Shown here piece by piece: positions 39,152 to 43,681 of a stretch of 43,681 nt of DNA. Below the pieces are notes generated by a model. It searched no databases and was not told the origin of the DNA. It saw only the letters and a list, made by a program, of their open reading frames with translations. The stretch spans positions 1 to 43,681 of IMG/VR virus record IMGVR_UViG_3300033153_002424; one strand, given 5' to 3'. The stretch comes from a virus. Positions within the stretch are counted from its first letter, which is position 1. Every line of letters starts with the position of its first letter. Both the position numbers and the translations under genes were made by a program.

Positions 39152-39238
39152 GCTGACGTAGTTCAATACGAGCAGAACACTCGCTGGGCCTGAGAAAATA
39201 TGCGAGAGATTGAAGTGCAAATCTTCACGTTGGCACCA
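39152..39238 (+). tRNA. Unusual tRNA-like cloverleaf with 17-nt anticodon loop
   Basis: Acceptor GCTGACG/CGTTGGC (7 bp, two G-T wobbles), TA, D-stem GTTC/GAAC with a 10-nt loop, one A, anticodon stem CTCGC/GCGAG (5 bp), a 17-nt loop instead of 7, a 4-nt variable region, T-stem TGAAG/CTTCA with loop TGCAAAT, discriminator A and encoded CCA. The D-loop lacks the usual GG and T-loop position 55 is G, not T. All stems are complete, but no normal anticodon can be assigned. A degenerate tRNA, a tRNA with a 10-nt insertion, or a tRNA mimic are all possible. Confidence 0.6.
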
Positions 39239-39256
39239 AACCCAAAGGAGGACTAA

Positions 39257-39460
39257 ATGAAGGACCACGAACGACTAAAGGCAGCAGTAGACGCCTATAT
39301 CGAGAAGAACGACGCTACATACCGCAGCATCGCAGCAGAGCTAGGCACAGACGAGTTCCAGCTAAACCGCTGGCGGAAAGGCGACTCAAGCCCACGAGCA
39401 AAGCGGGCCGTGACTCGGGACGACGTAAACAAGTTCTTCGGAAAGAAGATCTATAAATAA
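39257..39460 (+). CDS. Small HTH DNA-binding protein, 67 aa
   Basis: YIEKNDATYRSIAAELGTDEFQLNRWRKGDSSPRAKRAVTRDDVNKFFGK is a short Cro/Xre-like helix-turn-helix followed by a basic stretch. An AAAGGAGGA ribosome site is very strong. It is the first gene after the tRNA-like RNA, so it may share the promoter E transcript and may regulate it. That link is inferred. Confidence 0.68.
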   Translation: MKDHERLKAAVDAYIEKNDATYRSIAAELGTDEFQLNRWRKGDSSPRAKRAVTRDDVNKFFGKKIYK

Positions 39461-39484
39461 TCCCAAAATAGTTGTACAAAGCAC

Positions 39485-39513
39485 TTGCACACGTCCTAAT
39501 ATGGTTGTATAAT
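39485..39513 (+). promoter_or_regulatory. Near-consensus sigma70 promoter
   Basis: TTGCAC (39485-39490), a 17-base spacer and a perfect TATAAT (39508-39513). The palindrome TTGTACAA lies just upstream (39472-39479) and TTGTATAA overlaps the -10, so a second type of operator is possible. Confidence 0.8.
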
Positions 39514-39551
39514 AAGGTATGAAAGAAACCAACACAACCAAGGAAAGCAAC

Positions 39552-39737
39552 ATGAGCAACCTACTTACCAGAACACAAGCACGGTATCAGGCAAAGTCCC
39601 TCACACGAACCACCAACATTAAGCACGTAGCAATCAAGGCGTCTTACGTTCCAGTTCAATCGTTTCTCGATGACGAGGATTTTGGCGAAGCGAATCGAGT
39701 TTATGGTTACATGGTGCAGATGCGGGTTACAAAATGA
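39552..39737 (+). CDS. Hypothetical protein, 61 aa
   Basis: ATG 39552 follows AAGGAAAG; an ATG at 39519 would be leaderless from the promoter at 39485. Basic start (LLTRTQARYQAKSLTRTTNIKHVAIKASYV), then acidic patch. Unrecognised. ATGA overlap with the next gene. Confidence 0.62.
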   Translation: MSNLLTRTQARYQAKSLTRTTNIKHVAIKASYVPVQSFLDDEDFGEANRVYGYMVQMRVTK

Positions 39738-40144
39738 AATGCAATAACTGCAACTCCATTGACGCACATGTCCGACTCCATGAGATAAAAACTGCCATAC
39801 ACTCACAACACGCTAACGTTGACTGCATGCAATGCGGCGTAAGTCAGTATCGAAGCATCAATAAACATGATCTCTCCCGCGACCTGAGCCTATGTGAGAC
39901 ACCTTGGCTAATCTTGCATCTTGACGTTATCTATACTATTTCTATAGACGACAACTGCGAGCAGTGTGGCGAGCTAAAGCCTACTGCGCAATACATTCTC
40001 AAAGAGGCTGCAAGATGCGCAGCTAGGCGGAGGTGGAACGGCATCGCTGACGACTTCAACCAATGGGACTGCCTTGGGTTTGAGAGGCAGGGACCATTAG
40101 AAGAAAAGGAAATGTTTAGATTCCAACTGGAGGGTGCAAAGTGA
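39734..40144 (+). CDS. Zinc-ribbon protein, 136 aa
   Basis: Two CxxC sites early (CNNC, CMQC) and a third (CEQCG) near residue 78 suggest one long zinc ribbon and a second half-site. The rest is Trp- and Arg-rich helix (KEAARCAARRRWNGIADDFNQWD). Unrecognised. Overlaps the next gene by four bases. Confidence 0.66.
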   Translation: MKCNNCNSIDAHVRLHEIKTAIHSQHANVDCMQCGVSQYRSINKHDLSRDLSLCETPWLILHLDVIYTISIDDNCEQCGELKPTAQYILKEAARCAARRRWNGIADDFNQWDCLGFERQGPLEEKEMFRFQLEGAK

Positions 40145-40335
40145 AATACAATAAAAAAGAACAAGGAAAAAGGAAGCGCAAAAAAATATGCTGGTGCAGA
40201 ACTGAACTCTATAGCCTCCACTACATGAGGATAACAAACTCAAAAAGTGGAGTTTGCCCTACATGTGGAGATTGTGGGTTTATTTTCGACGGCATGGAAC
40301 CATTGGCCGAAGTAGGGAGCAGTGTTATCCAATGA
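40141..40335 (+). CDS. Basic Cys-rich small protein, 64 aa
   Basis: GTG start after TGGAGGG, in a GTGA overlap. Very basic N-terminus (KKEQGKRKRKKICWC), then CPTCGDCGF, a metal knuckle. Probably binds nucleic acid, otherwise unassigned. Confidence 0.6.
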   Translation: MKYNKKEQGKRKRKKICWCRTELYSLHYMRITNSKSGVCPTCGDCGFIFDGMEPLAEVGSSVIQ

Positions 40336-40493
40336 TCACTAAATTCATCACCAAGCACAACATCACGCTATACCGCTTATCAAAGCTTACCGGCGTACAC
40401 CTCAACACTCTATGCCGATGGCGCGACAAAGGCCCACAGCACCCCAAAGTAATGGAGATGGCGTTAAAGCAGCTTGCGAGGGAGATGAAATGA
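40332..40493 (+). CDS. Small Xre/Cro-like HTH protein, 53 aa
   Basis: ITKFITKHNITLYRLSKLTGVHLNTLCRWRDKGPQHPKVMEMALKQL is a complete short helix-turn-helix of the Cro/YdaS type. ATGA overlap with the previous gene. A second repressor-like protein of the right arm. Confidence 0.68.
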   Translation: MITKFITKHNITLYRLSKLTGVHLNTLCRWRDKGPQHPKVMEMALKQLAREMK

Positions 40494-40735
40494 AAGACAA
40501 GCACAAAGAAGAGATGGGCGTGAAGCTCAAGGAGTGTGTGATCTGCGGCGATACGTTCAGACGTAACAACCAAAACCAGAAAACGTGTTGCAGGGAGTGC
40601 AGCAAGCAACGCCGCATTGAAAACAAGCGAGAATACCTGCAACGCCCTGAAGTAAAGACCCAGATAAGGAAATACCAGCGCAAATACTACCTCGATCGAC
40701 TACAAAGCACCAAGGCTAGTCATGAGCAGGACTAA
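40490..40735 (+). CDS. Zinc-finger/HNH-like basic protein, 81 aa
   Basis: KECVICGDTFRRNNQNQKTCCRECSKQRRIENKREYLQRPEVKTQIRKYQRKYY is a CxxC...CxxC finger with a basic helix. It resembles the front part of some HNH homing nucleases, but the His/Asn of the active site are missing, so it may be a stand-alone DNA-binding remnant. Confidence 0.62.
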   Translation: MKDKHKEEMGVKLKECVICGDTFRRNNQNQKTCCRECSKQRRIENKREYLQRPEVKTQIRKYQRKYYLDRLQSTKASHEQD

Positions 40736-40883
40736 CGCACAACCAATACCATACACCGACAAGGGGAGGGACAATTTCAACCGCATATTCAGGAGAGACA
40801 ATGAACCACAACTTCCTCAAGAAGTACCACAGGATCATAAACCAACACCAAACGAAAAAGAAAAAGAGGAGGCCGAAAAATGA
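40722..40883 (+). CDS. Small charged protein, 53 aa
   Basis: Starts MSRTNAQPIPYTDKGRDNFNRIFRRDNEPQ and ends EKEKEEAEK. Pro/Gln-rich and disordered. Placed by overlaps with both neighbours (starts within the upstream gene, ATGA at the end); no recognised family. Confidence 0.5.
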   Translation: MSRTNAQPIPYTDKGRDNFNRIFRRDNEPQLPQEVPQDHKPTPNEKEKEEAEK

Positions 40884-41281
40884 GATACATCCTAACGCTG
40901 ATCCTGCTGACCGCAACAGCGACAGCATACGACCCAGTTAAAGACCTAGCACACCAGAAGGACCAGCTGACAAAGAACGTCAACAAAGCAGACGAAGACC
41001 TCAGGGCTACATTCGTAGCAGCTGACAAGGCCAAGCGACGTGCACGCAAAGTCAGGGAGATAGCAGTACGCAGGTCAATCGGGTTCTATATCAACGCCCT
41101 CAAAAAGGCTCAGACGTACTGGACCAAAAAAGGCAACCTCGAAAAAGCAATCCAGATCCGCGACGAGATATGGACATTCGAAAAGCACCTAGGCTTCAAA
41201 CCTAAGCCGGTAAAGGTCAGGGTAATCCACGTACCAAACCTAGACCACCAAGCCCACTCAGACACTGAGGCTATGAAATGA
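40880..41281 (+). CDS. Exported coiled-coil protein, 133 aa
   Basis: MRYILTLILLTATATA is a typical signal peptide with an Ala-x-Ala cut site. The mature part is helix (KDQLTKNVNKADEDLRATFVAADKAKRRARKV... AIQIRDEIWTFEKHLG). It is a paralogue of the protein at 41446, with the same start and the KAIQIRDEI/EALRISELI repeat motif. Probably acts in the periplasm or host envelope (inference). AGAGGAGG upstream. Confidence 0.72.
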   Translation: MRYILTLILLTATATAYDPVKDLAHQKDQLTKNVNKADEDLRATFVAADKAKRRARKVREIAVRRSIGFYINALKKAQTYWTKKGNLEKAIQIRDEIWTFEKHLGFKPKPVKVRVIHVPNLDHQAHSDTEAMK

Positions 41282-41445
41282 AAGACAAAGATGTTGAGGT
41301 GGAATACAAGACCCACCCATGCGGGTGCGTTACTAGGGTTGACTATAAAAACAAACAAATAGTACAAATCAAAGAATGCCCCTTTCCAGACTGTGGCAAC
41401 AACCAAAATGACCAACAAGTACGACGCTGCTGCGGGGGTAGATAA
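41278..41445 (+). CDS. Small Cys-rich protein, 55 aa
   Basis: Contains HPCGCVTR, ECPFPDCG and RRCCGG, a Cys-rich metal site. It sits between the two exported coiled-coil genes, with ATGA at its start and its stop touching the next ATG. No signal peptide, so it is probably cytoplasmic. Confidence 0.58.
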   Translation: MKDKDVEVEYKTHPCGCVTRVDYKNKQIVQIKECPFPDCGNNQNDQQVRRCCGGR

Positions 41446-41964
41446 ATGAGATACCTAATAGCACTCCTAATCGTTGCAACGGCTTTCGCTGGACCGCGTA
41501 AGTCACAGCTCGCAAGGGCTCAGGAGAGATACCACAAAGCAATCGCCACAGCACGCAAACGCTACGCCAAAGACCTACAACAAGTCAAACGCGCAATCAT
41601 GCAGAAGGGCGGCGATATAGACGAAGCTCTCAGAATCAGCGAGCTAATCAAGGCCATTGAAGGCAAACCCAAGAACGGTGAATACGCATCCATCATATCT
41701 GAACACAAGAACCGTCCACCTATCAGAACACGCACCACATACATATTCTCTGACAGGGGCGTTAAGGTAGGCCGCAGGAAGTGGCAATACATCGAAGACC
41801 CAAGAGGCTTCATTCTGAGAAACCCAGACTCCGCAGAGGTAGAGCTATGGGAACTCAACACCACCCTCACAGGGTACACTGTAAAGCGATGGACCACTAT
41901 CGACGCCATGAAGGCCGGACTATTGCCGGGTAAATGGGGCATGGGCGTGAGGACTACCAAATGA
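41446..41964 (+). CDS. Exported coiled-coil protein with C-terminal domain, 172 aa
   Basis: Signal peptide MRYLIALLIVATAFAG, then a helical repeat (ARAQERYHKAIATARKRYAKDLQQVKRAIMQKGGDIDEALRISELIKAIEG). A beta-rich end follows (TTYIFSDRGVKVGRRKWQYIEDPRGFILRNPDSAEVELWELN). The helix-plus-small-domain layout and the GDIDEALRI motif recall secreted proteins abundant in Planctomycetes/Verrucomicrobia/Lentisphaerae. This could be host-derived. GGGTAGATAA gives only a weak ribosome site. Confidence 0.7.
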   Translation: MRYLIALLIVATAFAGPRKSQLARAQERYHKAIATARKRYAKDLQQVKRAIMQKGGDIDEALRISELIKAIEGKPKNGEYASIISEHKNRPPIRTRTTYIFSDRGVKVGRRKWQYIEDPRGFILRNPDSAEVELWELNTTLTGYTVKRWTTIDAMKAGLLPGKWGMGVRTTK

Positions 41965-42365
41965 GCCTAATACAGAGACTTAAAGATTGGTTGATCGGCA
42001 TAGAGCGTATAGACTGTTTAGCCATTAGCGAGCCAGCAGACCCCAAGGCCATTAGCGAGCCGGTAAAGAAGGTACTCCACCTAATGGAGACAGACCCAGA
42101 TAGATTCCTTGTCACCACTGAATCCCTGACATTAGGGTGCTGGGAGACCGTTACACATGACAAGGTAACAGGGGCCACATTCAACACTACCCACTCACCT
42201 TATGGTATGATCAATATCGAACTGACTAAAGATGAGGACAGGGCAATCGACAACGCAGCATGGAAGATAAGAGGCGATAGAGGCAGGGCCAAGGAGCAAG
42301 CCAAGCAACAAGAGAGACGAGCAAAGATAGAAGAACTATACAAGGACGTGAGGACAACCAAATGA
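41961..42365 (+). CDS. Hypothetical protein with short tandem repeat, 134 aa
   Basis: Contains a tandem AISEPADPK / AISEPVKK near residues 20-37, a short duplication. The rest has IDNAAWKIRGDRGRAKEQAKQQERRAKIEELYKD, a basic coiled coil. ATGA overlap with the exported protein and with the next gene. Unrecognised. Confidence 0.64.
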   Translation: MSLIQRLKDWLIGIERIDCLAISEPADPKAISEPVKKVLHLMETDPDRFLVTTESLTLGCWETVTHDKVTGATFNTTHSPYGMINIELTKDEDRAIDNAAWKIRGDRGRAKEQAKQQERRAKIEELYKDVRTTK

Positions 42366-42733
42366 AGAAACCAACCAAGCGATGGAGAGTACACTGGATA
42401 TATGAATATTACGGTGGCGCAGGAAACCACTGCAACGGGGCACACCAAGAAAGCAGAGACGTAAGATCCAAAGAAGCGGCGAAAGAGATAGCAAAGATGC
42501 AGGATGGCACCATTGAAGACCTATGGGATACTGTACGCTGCGAGCATTGCGATAACGAAGTAAGGCGAAACCAGACCATAACCGACTGCTTCTGCAATGG
42601 CGTCCGTAAAACCGTATGCCAAGATTGCTACGGCCATTATATGGGCAATGGATGGCTGCCTGTAGCCGAGAAAGAAATGGATAAGGCTAGAACCACCGAT
42701 ATAGAGAGACAACCAAAGCAGGGAGAGGAATAA
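42362..42733 (+). CDS. Zinc-binding protein, 123 aa
   Basis: CEHCDNEVRR and DCFCNG, CQDCYGHY form a Cys-rich ribbon pair in the second half. The N-terminus has WRVHWIYEYYGGAGNHCNGAHQES. Unrecognised. Its last base overlaps the ATG of the next gene. Confidence 0.64.
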   Translation: MKKPTKRWRVHWIYEYYGGAGNHCNGAHQESRDVRSKEAAKEIAKMQDGTIEDLWDTVRCEHCDNEVRRNQTITDCFCNGVRKTVCQDCYGHYMGNGWLPVAEKEMDKARTTDIERQPKQGEE

Positions 42734-42981
42734 TGAATAGTCTATACATTAAGAAAAATATTTACGGAACAGAAATAATACTCAACGGTGAACCTATTGA
42801 GTTTGTTAGAGAGTTCATAATCAAGGCGGGATATGACTACTCACAGCCTCTGACAGCAACATTTACAGTACTGATAGACGAGGTGCGGCTTGAAGGCGTC
42901 AAGGTAGATATGAAGGGTGAGTTGATCTGTAGCGACTGCCAAGCATCTAATTTCATAGCACTACCAAAGGGCGACCAATGA
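42733..42981 (+). CDS. Hypothetical protein, 82 aa
   Basis: A short beta-rich protein (TEIILNGEPIEFVREFIIKAGYDYSQPLTATFTVLIDEVRLEGVKVDMKGELICSDCQASNF) with one CxxC at the end. GGGAGAGG upstream. Unrecognised. ATGA overlap with the next gene. Confidence 0.64.
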   Translation: MNSLYIKKNIYGTEIILNGEPIEFVREFIIKAGYDYSQPLTATFTVLIDEVRLEGVKVDMKGELICSDCQASNFIALPKGDQ

Positions 42982-43616
42982 CCACACTACACATAGCAAT
43001 CACAGCATACACATTCATAGGGCTAATCATGACAGGCTTTATATGGGGCGTATCACAGGACGACCATCCTATAACACGCTTGGCACTAGGGGTAGCATGG
43101 CCCATTATTCTAGGTGCACTCATAGCAGCTGTATGCAAAGGCATGGCAGACCAACCATCTATAGAGAAGATCAACACAGATGCACTAGACATACTAAGGT
43201 TAGCACTTGAACACGAGCTGGCAACACAAGAGCACAGCGGCAGAGGGACACCAAGCAACGGATGGGTAGAGATGGCACAAGAGCTACTGAAGCGCACAGA
43301 TGAATGGACTGAAGTAACAAGCGTAAAGGATATAGCCAACAACCCAACACAAGAAGCATACGGAAAGGTCAGAGATATAAAAGAGATGCTGAACGGTTAC
43401 TCATGCCACCTCACTCAACTACTATCAGCCGATACTATACAGTGGGACGAAGTACATAAGCTACTGACGCCAGCAGACCCCACAAGCACAGCAGCATTCG
43501 AAGCATGGCTAGAGACAGATGAAGGCAAGGCTAACTGTGTTAAGTGGACCGAAGAGTACAAGGACCGACTCAATTCTTTAGGCAAGACTAAAACAGTAAG
43601 GAGTGACAAATGTTGA
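42978..43616 (+). CDS. Membrane protein with cytoplasmic helical domain, 212 aa
   Basis: Two hydrophobic N-terminal segments (AITAYTFIGLIMTGFIWGV and RLALGVAWPIILGALIAAVC) precede a 150-residue hydrophilic helical part (LDILRLALEHELATQEHSGRG..., VRDIKEMLNGYSCHLTQLL). No domain recognised. It overlaps the last frame of the window by seven bases. Confidence 0.65.
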   Translation: MTTLHIAITAYTFIGLIMTGFIWGVSQDDHPITRLALGVAWPIILGALIAAVCKGMADQPSIEKINTDALDILRLALEHELATQEHSGRGTPSNGWVEMAQELLKRTDEWTEVTSVKDIANNPTQEAYGKVRDIKEMLNGYSCHLTQLLSADTIQWDEVHKLLTPADPTSTAAFEAWLETDEGKANCVKWTEEYKDRLNSLGKTKTVRSDKC

Positions 43617-43681
43617 CAGCCTTCACAAACTATATCAGACTTTATAAAGACCCCCTACCCAAGGAATTCTTTGGAGGGGGG
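43610..43681 (+). CDS. 5' part of the last small gene, running off the window
   Basis: ATG 43610 follows AAGGAGTGACA, a strong ribosome site, and the 24 codons are open to the last base (MLTAFTNYIRLYKDPLPKEF...). The frame continues in phase from base 1 to 102 if the ends are joined, giving 57 residues. See the entry at 1-102. Confidence 0.55.
   Translation, partial: MLTAFTNYIRLYKDPLPKEFFGGG
43651..43681 (+). other. Strong hairpin at the right end of the window
   Basis: CCCCCT (43651-43656) pairs with AGGGGG (43675-43680), and CCAAGG (43659-43664) pairs with CTTTGG (43669-43674) round an AATT loop. It lies within the open frame at the end. It could be a terminator whose T-run is beyond the window, or an end-associated element; GAGGGGGG recurs at 34-41. 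Confidence 0.55.

Larger units (their letters stand above)
38822..39238 (+). ncRNA. Structured non-coding RNA with tRNA-like modules
   Basis: This is the only gene-free stretch over 300 bases (38787-39256). No frame has a plausible start. The predicted transcript from promoter E contains: CACCACG (38843-38849), fully complementary to CGTGGTG (39041-39047) which is followed by ACCA; a D-arm-like GCGA/TCGC after it; a GAAA-tetraloop hairpin (38868-38879); a T-arm-like TCCGG-TTAAAAT-CCGGA (39024-39040); a 7-bp stem TCTACGA/TCGTAGA (39059-39065/39120-39126); GCCGG/CCGGC (39132-39147); then a full cloverleaf (39152-39238). Not a family I can name. Confidence 0.65.

Noticed and set aside
39185-39201. 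Assigning an anticodon to the cloverleaf
   Set aside because: The loop has 17 bases, so no triplet has the standard position or flanking T.
1-43681. Many long minus-strand frames
   Set aside because: They lie opposite well-supported + strand genes, have low-complexity Ser/Leu-rich sequences, lack ribosome sites and overlap one another.
1-43681. CRISPR array or insertion sequence
   Set aside because: No spaced direct repeats of array type and no transposase or terminal inverted repeats seen.

Overview
The window reads as one essentially complete genome of a tailed bacteriophage with a siphovirus-type plan. Every gene I can support lies on the + strand, the coding is very dense with many ATGA or TAATG stop/start overlaps, and the morphogenesis order is classical: large terminase, gpW-like connector, lambda-type portal, S78-like protease with nested scaffold, decoration protein, major capsid, head-tail adaptor, HK97 gp10-like, DUF3168-like, tail tube, a frameshifted tail chaperone pair, a short tape measure, then tail tip and fibre proteins. 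The last reading frame (43610-43681) is open to the end of the window and stays open if joined to base 1, stopping four bases before the terminase ATG. This fits a circularly assembled or circularly permuted genome cut inside a small gene. The host cannot be named from the sequence. Two exported coiled-coil proteins near the right end (40880 and 41446) resemble secreted proteins common in the Planctomycetes-Verrucomicrobia-Lentisphaerae group, a weak hint only.

Left arm (1-24.4 kb): terminase, a run of small unknown and zinc-ribbon proteins closed by a terminator at 4191, then head genes (4.3-12.0 kb, including a collagen-like protein between portal and protease), neck and tail genes (12.0-20.0 kb), a five-gene sugar/methyl-transfer cluster (20.0-23.5 kb: GT9-like, MptE/DUF115-like, GT8-like, SAM methyltransferase, GT2), and two membrane proteins that are the best lysis (holin) candidates. 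No endolysin is recognisable.

Right arm (24.4-43.7 kb): early and accessory genes. A three-part regulator (Cys cluster, sigma-like HTH, Xre-like HTH) is followed by recombination and replication functions: NinB-like, Rad52-like annealing protein, SSB, two HNH proteins, a Lar-like protein, a DnaD-like initiator containing 11-bp iterons (candidate origin), and a DnaB helicase. Many tiny Cys-rich or coiled-coil proteins surround them.

The strongest new signals are non-coding. (1) Five copies of a near-identical 15-bp imperfect dyad, consensus CTTGCGNNATGTCAA in either orientation, each overlap the -35 box of a sigma70-type promoter in the right arm, which looks like a phage regulon. (2) One of these promoters drives a 470-bp gene-free segment that folds into tRNA-like modules, including an 87-nt cloverleaf with perfect stems, encoded CCA and a 17-nt anticodon loop. 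(3) A promoter-to-terminator unit at 31709-31814 has mutually exclusive hairpins, like an attenuator or small RNA.
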